A DNA stretch of 64,000 bases from Planctomycetota bacterium (GTDB lineage: Bacteria > Planctomycetota > Phycisphaerae > SM23-33): positions 1 through 64,000 of the forward strand of contig JAKJER010000001.1 of NCBI GenBank assembly GCA_022705325.1, in the 5' to 3' direction. Both the position numbers and the translations under genes were made by a program. Position 1 is the first letter of the stretch. Every line of letters starts with the position of its first letter. Below are positions 1 to 7,805 of the stretch, one piece after another. The notes under the pieces are model-generated. The model had not been told where the DNA came from. It did no database searches and worked only from the letters and a program-made list of their open reading frames with translations.

Positions 1-1
1 G

Positions 2-109
2 GCGTTGAACCTGTTGAAGAAGGACCAAACCCGCAAGGTAGGCATCAAGACAAAATCCAAGTGCTGCAGCTGGGACCACGACTACCTGCTCAAAATCCTC
101 ACCGGTTGA
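2..109 (+). CDS. ISAs1-family transposase, C-terminal fragment (5' end outside window)
   Basis: An open frame entering from the left edge encodes 35 residues that begin ALNLLKKDQTRK and end DHDYLLKILTG before a TGA. The pattern ALNLLK followed by a K/G-rich stretch, W-D-x-D-Y-L-L-K and a stop is the typical end of ISAs1-type (DDE) transposases. Only the last part of the protein is in the window, so its integrity cannot be judged. The last 28 bases overlap, on the other strand, the 3' end of the neighbouring methyltransferase gene. Confidence 0.75.
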   Translation, partial: ALNLLKKDQTRKVGIKTKSKCCSWDHDYLLKILTG

Positions 110-127
110 TTACATGCGATTGCCCTG
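2..127 (+). mobile_element. Right end of an ISAs1-like insertion sequence (partial)
   Basis: The transposase stop at 107-109 is followed after 4 bases by CATGCGATTGCCCTG (113-127). From memory this resembles the terminal inverted repeat of ISAs1-group elements, and it is the right distance from the stop codon. The other end and the target duplication lie outside the window, so the boundary at 127 is an inference. Confidence 0.5.
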
Positions 128-966
128 AGGGACCTTGCCGCCACCGGGAGGGGCCGCCAGGCGAGGAAACGGAGTTCCGCGGACAGGCCCACCACGCGGA
201 GCAGCCACTGGGGCAACTGGCCCGGCCCGGTGACGTTACTGCCCCCCATGCTCCGCAGGCGGCGCGCACGAACGAAGCCGGTCTCGCTCAGCAAGCGACG
301 CAGGATTCGGCCGGAGAAGAAGTGAAGATGAGTGGGATTGGCGAAATTGAACTCGTCGCGCATCCCCTTGAGCAGCGAGCGGTAGGACCAACGATTGGGC
401 ACGGTCAGCAGGAGCAGGCCGTCGGCCTCCAGGTGATCGTGAACGCTTCGCAGGAGCCGGCGCGGATCCTCCACGTGTTCGAGCGTCTGGAGCAGGGTGA
501 TGACGTGGAAGCGCTCGGTTACGCTGTCGAGGCCTTCGGCGTCGTCGGCGACGAAGGCGACCTGGGGCATCTTCTCGCGCAGGGCGTCACGTGCCTGGGA
601 GGACGATTCGATGGCCGCCAGGACGGTCGTCGGGCTGTACTCGTGGAAGGCCAGCAGGAAACCGCCCGTGCCCGCGCCGATGTCCAGCAGGCTTCGAGGC
701 TGGGCGATGCACGTGCCGATGGCCTGGCACAGGCCCCGCCACACGCGGCGGTTGGCCTGGATCCAGGCGTCGATCCGCGGGTCGTCCTTGGTATCGTAGT
801 AGCGCTGGGCGTACTGGCGGCGCAGCTCGTCGCGGCTGTACAGGCCGGCGAAGACGTGGCCGCAATCGCGGCAGGCCAGGATGCGCCGGTGGTCCGTCTG
901 GGCGAAAGGCCGACATTGCCTGCTGGCGCACACCGGACATGAGCACGGGATATCCTTCTCAGCCAT
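82..966 (-). CDS. SAM-dependent methyltransferase with N-terminal zinc ribbon; 3' end probably truncated by an IS
   Basis: This 294-residue protein starts at the ATG at 966 (MAEKDIPCSCPVC). Residues 9-45 carry two CxxC pairs (CPVC and CRDC) that form a small zinc ribbon, followed by a class I methyltransferase fold with the SAM-binding loop LLDIGAGTGGFLL and the motif LQTLEHVEDPRRLL. Proteins of this build methylate sugars or other small metabolites; the substrate cannot be told. The last 14 codons (from RAIACNQ) coincide with the transposon end, so the native C-terminus seems to have been replaced by IS-encoded residues. It is divergent from the DUF167 gene. Confidence 0.8.
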   Translation of the reverse strand: MAEKDIPCSCPVCASRQCRPFAQTDHRRILACRDCGHVFAGLYSRDELRRQYAQRYYDTKDDPRIDAWIQANRRVWRGLCQAIGTCIAQPRSLLDIGAGTGGFLLAFHEYSPTTVLAAIESSSQARDALREKMPQVAFVADDAEGLDSVTERFHVITLLQTLEHVEDPRRLLRSVHDHLEADGLLLLTVPNRWSYRSLLKGMRDEFNFANPTHLHFFSGRILRRLLSETGFVRARRLRSMGGSNVTGPGQLPQWLLRVVGLSAELRFLAWRPLPVAARSLRAIACNQPVRILSR

Positions 967-1020
967 GGATGCTCCCAGGGCCACAGTGTACCATAGAGGC
1001 CCTGCCAATGGGACCTGGAC

Positions 1021-1326
1021 ATGAATGACGTGGACCAGTTGACGATTCGGGAAGGACCGCTCGGGGCTGTGCTGGCCGTGAAGGCCGTGCCGGGCAGCTC
1101 GCGCGATCGCGTGGTGGGCGTGCTGGGCGACTGCCTCAAGGTGACCACGTCCGCGGCGCCGGAGAAGGGCAAGGCGAACGCGGCCATCGCCCGCATCCTG
1201 GCGGCCGCGATGGGAGTGGAACGCAGGCGGGTGGAATTGGTGGGCGGCCCGGCCAGCCCGCGCAAGGAGTTCCGCATCGAAGGCCTGAGTGCAGCCGAGG
1301 TTCGCCAGGCCCTGCGGAAGGCGTAA
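1021..1326 (+). CDS. DUF167 / YggU family protein
   Basis: This 101-residue protein matches the small DUF167 (UPF0235, YggU) family along its whole length. It shows the diagnostic stretches VKAVPGSSRDRVVG and APEKGKANAAI, plus a GPASPRKEFRI segment near the C-terminus. The family is widespread and its molecular role is not established. The start is the ATG directly after a short gap from the divergent methyltransferase gene. The gene is followed by a long non-coding stretch. Confidence 0.88.
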   Translation: MNDVDQLTIREGPLGAVLAVKAVPGSSRDRVVGVLGDCLKVTTSAAPEKGKANAAIARILAAAMGVERRRVELVGGPASPRKEFRIEGLSAAEVRQALRKA

Positions 1327-1400
1327 GACGGGCCAACGGGGGGCGCTGGCGCGAGCCGTTCTCCGCTCTTTCCGGTATTGCGGGAATTTGCTGTTTTGTA

Positions 1401-1429
1401 TTGACTGAGACGGCGGGGGCATCTACTAT
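1401..1429 (+). promoter_or_regulatory. Sigma-70-type promoter for the candidate RNA
   Basis: TTGACT (1401-1406) and TACTAT (1424-1429) are separated by exactly 17 bp and sit in a locally AT-rich stretch. A transcript would start near 1436, just upstream of the first arm of the RNA's closing stem. Confidence 0.65.
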
Positions 1430-1435
1430 ACATAT

Positions 1436-1566
1436 AGCGAGAACGGGCTTTCGGATGACCTGCCATCCTCCTGTTCTATCAATACCTTGGGACACTCCCA
1501 AGCCCTCTCTCGCCAGGCTGGACCGGCCTGTGGACGACGCGCCCCCAGCCCGAGCCCGTTTTTTGC
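1436..1566 (+). ncRNA. Candidate structured small RNA (about 130 nt) of unknown family
   Basis: The 5' arm AACGGGCT (1442-1449) pairs perfectly with AGCCCGTT (1553-1560), and CGG (1452-1454) pairs with CCG (1550-1552), giving a long-range closing stem that ends in six Ts (1559-1564). Inside are hairpins GATG/CATC (about 1454-1467), CTTGGGA-CAC-TCCCAAG (1486-1502) and CAGGC/GCCTG (about 1514-1530). Promoter, compact multi-branch fold and terminator-like end all agree with a free-standing RNA or a terminating riboswitch-like leader. I could not match it to tmRNA, RNase P, SRP, 6S or a known riboswitch. Confidence 0.5.
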
Positions 1567-1858
1567 TGAAATAGGCTTGCATTCACTGCCAGAGGTCACT
1601 AGGGTGTACGGCCAATCCCGCACACTCGGACGTGATTTCAGGCGGTCGAGTCTGCCGTTGCGGTGGGATGGAACCCTCCCCGGCGGTGCAGTGATAGAGT
1701 AGCGAGTCGTTCCAGGCGCGTCGCCTGGGATGGGTAACAGGCCAGGTTCGTCCATGGTATGGACTTACCAAGTCAAGTCGGCGGTCCACGAAGCAAAAGG
1801 CCATAATCCTATTTCCTCTTGCAGGCCCCCCCTTGGCGCATCCGGAAGGAGGTCGCGA

Positions 1859-2749
1859 ATGCGACGAAAAGGTTTTACACTGATTGAGTTGCTGGTGGTG
1901 GTGGCCATCATCGCGCTGCTGGTCAGCATGCTGCTGCCCAGCTTGAACCGTGCGCGCGAGCTGGCCAAGCGGGCCATGTGCGGCGCCAACCTCAACGGCA
2001 TCGGCAAGGCCCTGGTGAACTACGTCACCGAGGCTGGCATGGGCTCCGGCTCGGCCAGTTTCCCCTGGGCGGACGATTACAAGACCTACGCCTTCAGCGG
2101 GAACAACGACCGCATGAAGCTGGGCGGCTATGACGGCATCTACAAGGTCGACGATGGCGTCACCGGCAGCACGCTGATGAGCGAAGAGGGCGGGCAGCTC
2201 CACATCCTGGAGAACCTCTGCTTGCTCGTCCAGAAGAACCTCGTCGGCTGGAACGCGTTCCGCTGCCCGTCCATCAGCGGTGAGGTCATGACCCGCGGCG
2301 ACACCGCCCTGGGCAACCTCTTCTACGGCTTCTACGGCAAGGCCAACTCCGGCGACAGCGGCACGTACTTCAACGACTACGCCATGCACTGGGGCTATCC
2401 CAGCACGACCAACAAGACCCCCATGGTCCCCGACGATTCGCCGCCGGACCTGGTGATCCTGGCCGACAAGTATGGCGACAGCCTGGACGAGTTCAAGAAG
2501 GTCGACCAGACCAAGACCAACGAGGGCAAGGGCTACAATCACAGCTCGGACGGGTTCAACGTCCTGACGCTGAACAACAACGTCTACTGGCGTGAAAAAG
2601 TCCTCTGCGGTTGGAGCAACAACAACATCTACACCACGGACCTGGGCGCCGACCATAAGATCACGGGCGGAACCGACCAGAGCGTCACCCTGAGCAAGTA
2701 CGACAGCGTACTGATCCGGGCGAAGGAAAACAGCTCGACCACGCCGTAA
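1859..2749 (+). CDS. Prepilin-type N-terminal cleavage/methylation protein (type II pseudopilin-like)
   Basis: This 296-residue protein starts at the ATG at 1859, six bases after GGAAGGAGG. It opens with [20 protein letters not shown], the class III signal: cleavage by prepilin peptidase after G5, methylation of F6, and the conserved E10 followed by a hydrophobic helix. The rest is a soluble domain rich in N, D and G. Planctomycetes carry many such proteins, which are usually taken as minor pseudopilins of a secretion or surface-assembly system. The substrate is unknown and no secretion genes are adjacent. It ends in a strong terminator. Confidence 0.85.
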   Translation: MRRKGFTLIELLVVVAIIALLVSMLLPSLNRARELAKRAMCGANLNGIGKALVNYVTEAGMGSGSASFPWADDYKTYAFSGNNDRMKLGGYDGIYKVDDGVTGSTLMSEEGGQLHILENLCLLVQKNLVGWNAFRCPSISGEVMTRGDTALGNLFYGFYGKANSGDSGTYFNDYAMHWGYPSTTNKTPMVPDDSPPDLVILADKYGDSLDEFKKVDQTKTNEGKGYNHSSDGFNVLTLNNNVYWREKVLCGWSNNNIYTTDLGADHKITGGTDQSVTLSKYDSVLIRAKENSSTTP

Positions 2750-2773
2750 CGGTCGTCTGACGCATCGATTCGA

Positions 2774-2808
2774 GCCGGCCCCGCAGACCGCGGGGCCGGT
2801 TCTTTTTT
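2774..2808 (+). terminator. Rho-independent terminator after the prepilin gene
   Basis: CCGGCCCCGC (2775-2784) pairs perfectly with GCGGGGCCGG (2790-2799) across a five-base loop and is followed by TTCTTTTTT. Confidence 0.9.
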
Positions 2809-2928
2809 GCTCTCCCGCGTGCGTGCGGGCTCGCGTGCTGGTATGCTGGTATCAGGTCCCCGGCGGGCCGTTCGGGGCGGACGCCCCCGCCCGAGCGGGA
2901 CCTGAAGACAGAAGGACAGACAGCCAGA

Positions 2929-3996
2929 GTGGAACTCAGCATTACGTTGGACAACCCGCAGCGGGCCGGGGCGTTGTATGGCCCGGGCGACCGCAATCTG
3001 AAGCTGATTCGCGACGCCATGGGCGTGGGGGTTTTCGCGCGGGGGGGCGAGGTCAAGCTCACCGGAGCGCCCAAGAGCGTTTCCCGGGCGGCGGCTGTGC
3101 TGGAGCATCTCCAGCGCCTGGCCCGCCACGGGCAGTCGGTCACCCCGGCGGCCGTCAGCGAAGCCATCGCCACCGCCAGCGGCGAGGCGGCCGAGGCCGA
3201 TCAGACCCGTCTGGACGTCTACGTGGCCGGGCAACTTATCGCCCCCAAGACGCCCGGGCAGGCGCGGTACATCGAGGCCATGCGGACCCAGGACCTCGTC
3301 TTCTGCGTGGGCCCGGCGGGCACCGGCAAGACGTACTTGGCCGTCGCGTTCGCCGTCCACATGCTCAAGCGTCAGATGGCCAAGCGTCTGGTGCTGGTCC
3401 GCCCGGCCGTCGAGGCGGGCGAGAAGCTGGGCTTCCTCCCGGGCGACATGCAGGCCAAAGTCAACCCCTACCTGCGCCCGCTGTTCGACGCCCTGCACGA
3501 CATGATGGATTACGACCAGATCCGGCGATTCATGGTCAACGACCTGATCGAAGTGATCCCCCTGGCGTTCATGCGCGGGCGGACGCTGAACGACTCGATC
3601 GTGATCCTGGACGAAGCCCAGAACACCACGGCCTCCCAGATGCTGATGTTCCTGACGCGCATGGGGCACGGAACGAAGATGGTGGTCACCGGCGACGACA
3701 GCCAGGTCGACCTGCCCGACGGAACGCTCAGCGGCCTGCTGGACGCCAAGCGCCGCCTCCGCGGGCTCAAGGGCCTGGCCATGATCGACCTGGAGAAGGG
3801 CGACATCGTCCGCCACCGCCTGGTCCAGTCGATCGTCGAGGCCTACGGGCGCGACGCCCAGCGCCAGCGCCCGAGCGTCGCTCCCGCCCCCCGGACGCCC
3901 GAGCCCTCCGGCAACGCCCCCAGCCCGCAGGGAGACTCTCCGCAACTCCAGCCCGCCCCGGGCGGCGGCGAAGGCTTCCGGCCCGAGGGCGGCTGA
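2929..3996 (+). CDS. phoH: PhoH family ATPase
   Basis: This 355-residue protein begins at a GTG (MELSITLDN). An N-terminal KH-like part (about 1-90) precedes the PhoH P-loop domain with Walker A GPAGTGKT (128-135), the family block RPAVEAGEKLGFLPGD (158-173) and Walker B VILDEAQN (225-232). PhoH-like proteins are RNA-associated ATPases often found beside ybeY in other bacteria; ybeY is not here. Residues after about 315 form a proline-rich tail that looks disordered. Function beyond nucleotide hydrolysis is not settled for the family. Confidence 0.92.
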   Translation: MELSITLDNPQRAGALYGPGDRNLKLIRDAMGVGVFARGGEVKLTGAPKSVSRAAAVLEHLQRLARHGQSVTPAAVSEAIATASGEAAEADQTRLDVYVAGQLIAPKTPGQARYIEAMRTQDLVFCVGPAGTGKTYLAVAFAVHMLKRQMAKRLVLVRPAVEAGEKLGFLPGDMQAKVNPYLRPLFDALHDMMDYDQIRRFMVNDLIEVIPLAFMRGRTLNDSIVILDEAQNTTASQMLMFLTRMGHGTKMVVTGDDSQVDLPDGTLSGLLDAKRRLRGLKGLAMIDLEKGDIVRHRLVQSIVEAYGRDAQRQRPSVAPAPRTPEPSGNAPSPQGDSPQLQPAPGGGEGFRPEGG

Positions 3997-4044
3997 CCCG
4001 TTCGCCGGGCTGTCGGGCCGCGGAAACATGAAACGGAATCGAGG

Positions 4045-4425
4045 ATGGCGCTCAACCCGGTTAATTCTCCCGTGATCGAGCTGATGGGCCGACTGGACCC
4101 AGCCGACGGGGTCGGCAGGACGTCCGGGGGCGACCGTTCGGACAAGGTATGCATGACGATCCGGGTCCGCGACGAATCGATCAGCGACATTCGTTTCGAG
4201 TGCGACGGCTGCCAGGCGACGGTGGCCTGCGCCGCCACGGCGGCCAGGCTGGCGCGGGGCAGGCACCTGGACGAGGCGGCCGAGATCGCTCCCGACACGG
4301 TCGCCGACGCCCTGGGCACCCTGCCGTCGCAGTACCGCCACTGCGCCGAACTCGCCTGCGAGGCCTTGTCGGCCGCCATCATGGACTACGTCTTCCGCTG
4401 CGTGGAGCGGGAGAGGCCCGAGTAG
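4045..4425 (+). CDS. NifU/IscU-like Fe-S scaffold domain protein with non-canonical first cysteine site
   Basis: This 126-residue protein aligns with the NifU N-terminal/IscU fold. The segment FECDGCQATVACAATAARL corresponds to the second cysteine region, and YRHCAELACEALSAAI to the third (HCSxLAxxAL in the family). The first cluster-binding motif (usually P-x-C-G-D) is not recognisable; the equivalent stretch reads GGDRSDKVCM, so a ligand is either missing or shifted. It may be a scaffold, an Fe-S carrier or a derived protein. It follows phoH by 48 bp and may be co-transcribed. Confidence 0.7.
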   Translation: MALNPVNSPVIELMGRLDPADGVGRTSGGDRSDKVCMTIRVRDESISDIRFECDGCQATVACAATAARLARGRHLDEAAEIAPDTVADALGTLPSQYRHCAELACEALSAAIMDYVFRCVERERPE

Positions 4426-4427
4426 CG

Positions 4428-4530
4428 CAGGCATTCTTGCCTGCCGGAGGCAGGGCAGGTTCGAGGCCCTGTTCCTCCGAAGCCGCGTGCCTGGTCGTAC
4501 CGGGCTGTGAATCTCAGGCAGGAATGCCTG
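4428..4530. repeat. Inverted pair of small palindromes (REP-like)
   Basis: CAGGCATTCTTGCCTG (4428-4443) and CAGGCAGGAATGCCTG (4515-4530) are each self-complementary with a 4-base loop, and they are inverted copies of one another (15 of 16 positions). Between them CTGCC-GGA-GGCAG (4441-4453) makes another hairpin. The block lies between genes and could act as a transcript end. Confidence 0.6.
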
Positions 4531-4639
4531 AGTTGCCAGCTACATCTTGCAAACCCGCGGGCGAGTGCTACAATCACTGCCACAGCGGCCTGCCGCGCCG
4601 GCGGGCCCGTAGCGATTCAGTGATCAAGAGGAGTCCGGG

Positions 4640-5377
4640 ATGAGCCAGCTTCGACTCTGGGCGTTCTGCGCGGTGGGCTGTCTGGGGATGATGGGATGCG
4701 GACGGGCGGACTTGGCCCGGGAGATCGGGCCGGCGTCTGAGCCGGTGCTGGCCTCGCTGCAGGCGATGGGCGGCATTGAGGCCTGGCGGAATCCCTCCAG
4801 TATTCACGCGCAGGCCGTCCTGACCGTCTATGACGACGACGGCCAGTTCTACAGCAACCTCTACCACCTGGACATCGACCTGGACGGGCGGCGGATGTCG
4901 GTGGAGGCGGACCTTCCGAGCGGGGAATTGACGGCGAGCATCCGCCTGGACGGGCGCAGCCGCCTGAACGTCAGCGGACAGAAGATGGACCAGGCCCTTC
5001 GCGATCGCCTGCTGCGGGCCCTGGAGATGACGCTGCATCTGGCCGGCGGGCCCGGCAACTTCCTCTACTCTCCGGAGACCGCCCGTTCGGCCAAGAGCGA
5101 CCGCATCGCGGGCAAGCCGCTGGTTCGGGTGAGCGTGGGCGGCGACAACAGCCGGGCCCTGGCCTATTACTTCGACTCGGTGACTCGCCTGCTGGAGTAT
5201 GTCACCAGCGGCGCGGACCGCCCCGGCGGTGAAGGGTCCATCGCCGCCTACACCTACCAGATGATGGAGGGCGGGCGGGCCTTCCCGCAGCGCATCCTGG
5301 TCACCCGCATCGGCGAGCACGTCCTGCTGGGCGACAAGCCCGTCCTGGAAGTGACCTTCCAGGACGTGCGGTTCTAG
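4640..5377 (+). CDS. Hypothetical lipoprotein
   Basis: This 245-residue protein has a lipoprotein signal (WAFCAVGCLGMMGC, with lipobox LGMMGC and the modified cysteine near residue 20). The mature part is predicted to be beta-rich, and its layout (GGIEAW near the start, then alternating strands such as QAVLTVYDDDGQFY) loosely recalls LolA/LolB-like outer-membrane lipoprotein carriers. I do not recognise a family with confidence. The start is supported by an AAGAGGAG ribosome binding site. Confidence 0.65.
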   Translation: MSQLRLWAFCAVGCLGMMGCGRADLAREIGPASEPVLASLQAMGGIEAWRNPSSIHAQAVLTVYDDDGQFYSNLYHLDIDLDGRRMSVEADLPSGELTASIRLDGRSRLNVSGQKMDQALRDRLLRALEMTLHLAGGPGNFLYSPETARSAKSDRIAGKPLVRVSVGGDNSRALAYYFDSVTRLLEYVTSGADRPGGEGSIAAYTYQMMEGGRAFPQRILVTRIGEHVLLGDKPVLEVTFQDVRF

Positions 5378-5482
5378 CGGCCCCTGCCGGGGCGCAGGAA
5401 CCCGAGACGCCGGGAAGAAGGGCGCAGCCTCAGCGGCGGAGCTTGCCCCGCCGCTTCTCCTGCCTGTATCATTGAGCGCGCC

Positions 5483-6244
5483 ATGAGCCTTGATATCACT
5501 CGAATCCTGAGCGGTTGGCCCTTTGAGCCGGGCCAGATCACCGCCAGGCGGGTTCGCGGCGAGGACGGCCGCGACCTCATCCAACTCCGCCTGGACCTGG
5601 GCCTGCTCCAGATGGAAGCAACAGGCCGGCCCGACGGGCAGCGCCCGCACGGCTATGAGAGCCTGCTGGAGTACCACCAGGACCGCCTGGAACGCCACCG
5701 CGAGGAGAAGGGCACGGAGCAGGGATTCGAGCTGGACGAGCGCGACTGCGACCTGCTTCGCTCCGAGGCGGTCATGTACTACCACCGCTACCTGGCGGAG
5801 TTCGTGCTGGAAGACTACGGCGCCGTCGAGCGCGACACGCAGCGCAACCTGCGAGTGATGGATTTCTGCGCGTCGCACGCAGCCGACCCCGCCGACCGCC
5901 ACGTCCTGGAGCAGTACCGCCCCTACGTGATCATGATGCGGACGCGGGCCCGCTCCGCCATCGAGCTGGGGCACAACCGGCCCAAGTCGGCCCTGGCGGC
6001 CATCCAGCGCGGCGCCGCCGAGATCGAGGCCTACCTGGAGCGATACGGACAGGGCGAGTCGGCGTCCAATTCGGCCGAGCTGGCCGTCCTGCGGGCCCTG
6101 GCCAAGGAGGCCGAGTCGCGCATCCCCGTCGACCCGGTCCTCAAGATCCGCCAGGCGCTGGACAAGGCCATCAGGGAGGAACGATACGAGGAAGCCGCCT
6201 CCCTCCGCGACCAGCTCCGCAAGGCCTCCGGGCAAGCGGAGTAG
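5483..6244 (+). CDS. UVR-motif (UvrB/UvrC-like) protein of unknown role
   Basis: This 253-residue protein ends in a clear UVR motif, PVLKIRQALDKAIREERY followed by EEAASLRDQLRKA (about residues 213-245). This helical hairpin lets UvrB and UvrC pair and also occurs in several unrelated proteins, such as McsA. The N-terminal 200 residues are acidic and helical with no nuclease or helicase motif, so this is not UvrB or UvrC. It may be a protein-protein adaptor. A strong GC hairpin (6250-6269) follows the stop. Confidence 0.7.
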   Translation: MSLDITRILSGWPFEPGQITARRVRGEDGRDLIQLRLDLGLLQMEATGRPDGQRPHGYESLLEYHQDRLERHREEKGTEQGFELDERDCDLLRSEAVMYYHRYLAEFVLEDYGAVERDTQRNLRVMDFCASHAADPADRHVLEQYRPYVIMMRTRARSAIELGHNRPKSALAAIQRGAAEIEAYLERYGQGESASNSAELAVLRALAKEAESRIPVDPVLKIRQALDKAIREERYEEAASLRDQLRKASGQAE

Positions 6245-6249
6245 CTGCC

Positions 6250-6269
6250 GCCCGCGGCGAGCCGCGGGC
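6250..6269 (+). terminator. GC-rich hairpin after the UVR-motif gene
   Basis: GCCCGCGGC (6250-6258) pairs with GCCGCGGGC (6261-6269) across a 2-base centre. A T-run (about 6287-6293) lies 17 bases further on, so it is an imperfect terminator candidate. Confidence 0.45.
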
Positions 6270-6313
6270 CGGGGGAAAGGACAAGGTTTTTTTCGTCGCT
6301 TCCGGAAGCCATA

Positions 6314-6342
6314 TTGACATCTTCCGGTCGCGGCGGTCAAAT
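6314..6342 (+). promoter_or_regulatory. Promoter candidate for the Gfo/Idh/MocA pair
   Basis: A perfect TTGACA (6314-6319) and TCAAAT (6337-6342) are 17 bp apart, about 100 bp upstream of the first oxidoreductase start. The -10 element is only a moderate match. Confidence 0.45.
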
Positions 6343-6441
6343 GGTGCGGATGTTTGCCCTGTCACAATCCGTCGGCGCCGGTCGGTTCCTTTGCCGGCGC
6401 AGTGCACCCCGTTGCGCTGTCCACTAGTGGAGAAGAGAGCG

Positions 6442-7764
6442 ATGAAACAGAACAAGACTGTCTCGAGACGACACTTCCTGCAAGGATCGACTGCGGCCTT
6501 GGGCGGTCTGGCCTTGACTGGGAGCGGCGTGAACCTGGCCTTCGGGCAGGGGAGCGACGGCTTCCGGGTAGGCCTGATCGGTTGCGGCGGGCGCGGCACG
6601 GGCGCCGCCAAGGACATGCTGGCGGGGGCCAAGATGGCCAACGCCGACGTGAAGATCGTCGCCGTGGGCGACGCCTTCGCCGATCGTGCCCAGGGCGCGG
6701 CCAAGGCCTTTGGCGTGGCCGACGACAAGTGCTTTGTCGGGCTGGACGCCTATCAGAAGGTGCTGGCCCAGGACATCAACCTGGTGATCCTGGCCACCCC
6801 GCCGGGCTTCCGCCCGATGCAGTTCGAGGCAGCCGTCAAGGCGGGCAAGAACGTCTTCTTCGAGAAGCCCGTCGCCGTCTGCCCGACCGGCATTCGCCAG
6901 GTGATCGCCGCCGCCGAGGAGGCGGAGAAGAAAGGCCTGGCGGTCGTCACCGGCACGCAGCGCCGCCACCAGGCCAACTACGTGGAGACGATGAAGCGGA
7001 TCCACGACGGCATGATCGGCGAGATCATGTCGGCCCAGGCCTACTGGAACCAGGGCGGGCTGTGGGTGAACAAGCGCCAGGACGGCCAGAGCGACGTCGA
7101 ATGGCAGCTCCGCAACTGGCTGTACTTCGTGTGGCTGTCGGGCGATCACATCGTCGAGCAGCACGTGCACAACCTCGACGTGATCAACTGGGCCATGAAC
7201 GACTTCCCCACGAAGATCTACGGCATGGGCGGTCGGACGTACCGCACGGGCCCCGAGTTCGGCAACATCTACGACCACTTCTGCATCGAGTTCGAGTACG
7301 CCAACTCCTGCCGGATCATCAGCCAGTGCCGCCAGATCGAAGGCGCCGCCAACCGCGTCAGCGAGCGGGTGGCCGGCACCAAGGGCATCAGCGACTGCGC
7401 GGGCAACATCTGGGACCTCAAGGGCAAGCAGATCTGGAAGTTCGAAGGCCAGGTCGTCAACCCGTACGTCCAGGAACACGTGGACCTGCTCAACAGCATC
7501 AAGTCCGGCAAGCCCCTCAACGAGGGCAAGCGGATCGCCATGTCGACCTTGACGGCGATCATGGGCCGGCTGAGTGCTTACACGGCCCGCGAGTTCAACG
7601 CGAGTTGGTGCATGAAGCAATGCGATCTGGACCTGACCCCCAGCCCCACCCTCACGATGAAGCAGAGCCTTCCGATCGATCCGGTGGCGATCCCGGGCAA
7701 GTACACCCTGGAAGGGCTCAGTGGCGGCAAGGGCAAGGGTAAGGGCAAGGGCAAGAAGGCTTGA
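6442..7764 (+). CDS. Gfo/Idh/MocA family oxidoreductase, Tat-exported
   Basis: This 440-residue protein starts at the ATG at 6442. It has a twin-arginine signal (SRRHFLQGSTAALGG, residues 8-22), so it should be folded and exported with its cofactor. The Rossmann motif GLIGCGGRGTGA binds NAD(P), and FFEKPVAV is the conserved EKP motif of the family. Such proteins oxidise or epimerise sugars and inositols; many planctomycete copies act on polysaccharide breakdown products in the periplasm. The C-terminus is an unusual GKGKGKGKKA tail coded by a hexanucleotide repeat. A close paralogue follows 41 bp downstream. Confidence 0.88.
   Translation: MKQNKTVSRRHFLQGSTAALGGLALTGSGVNLAFGQGSDGFRVGLIGCGGRGTGAAKDMLAGAKMANADVKIVAVGDAFADRAQGAAKAFGVADDKCFVGLDAYQKVLAQDINLVILATPPGFRPMQFEAAVKAGKNVFFEKPVAVCPTGIRQVIAAAEEAEKKGLAVVTGTQRRHQANYVETMKRIHDGMIGEIMSAQAYWNQGGLWVNKRQDGQSDVEWQLRNWLYFVWLSGDHIVEQHVHNLDVINWAMNDFPTKIYGMGGRTYRTGPEFGNIYDHFCIEFEYANSCRIISQCRQIEGAANRVSERVAGTKGISDCAGNIWDLKGKQIWKFEGQVVNPYVQEHVDLLNSIKSGKPLNEGKRIAMSTLTAIMGRLSAYTAREFNASWCMKQCDLDLTPSPTLTMKQSLPIDPVAIPGKYTLEGLSGGKGKGKGKGKKA
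7732..7761 (+). repeat. Hexanucleotide microsatellite coding for a Gly-Lys tail
   Basis: Five near-perfect copies of GGCAAG or GGTAAG end the first oxidoreductase gene and code for alternating Gly and Lys. Gain or loss of units would stay in frame and only change tail length. Confidence 0.7.
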
Positions 7765-7805
7765 ACCGTCGACGCGGCACGTTGACATAGAAGGAGTCTG
7801 CGAAC

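Larger units (their letters stand above)
1327..1858. other. 532-bp non-coding region: RNA gene candidate plus long upstream region of the prepilin gene
   Basis: No convincing protein gene lies here. The first part holds a strong promoter (1401-1429) and a structured RNA candidate ending in a terminator (about 1436-1564). The second part holds a weaker promoter-like pair, TTGCAT at 1577-1582 and TAGGGT at 1600-1605 with a 17-bp spacer. It also holds two perfect hairpins, CCAGGCG-CGT-CGCCTGG (1712-1728) and GTCCAT-GGT-ATGGAC (1750-1764), and a good ribosome binding site GGAAGGAGG just before the prepilin ATG. Confidence 0.6.

Noticed and set aside
1436..1566. 6S RNA
   Set aside because: 6S RNA is a single long hairpin with a central bubble; here several separate internal hairpins and an unpaired stretch around 1470-1485 are seen.
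7732..7761. Phase-variable microsatellite
   Set aside because: The unit is 6 bp, so changes in copy number stay in frame and cannot switch the gene off.
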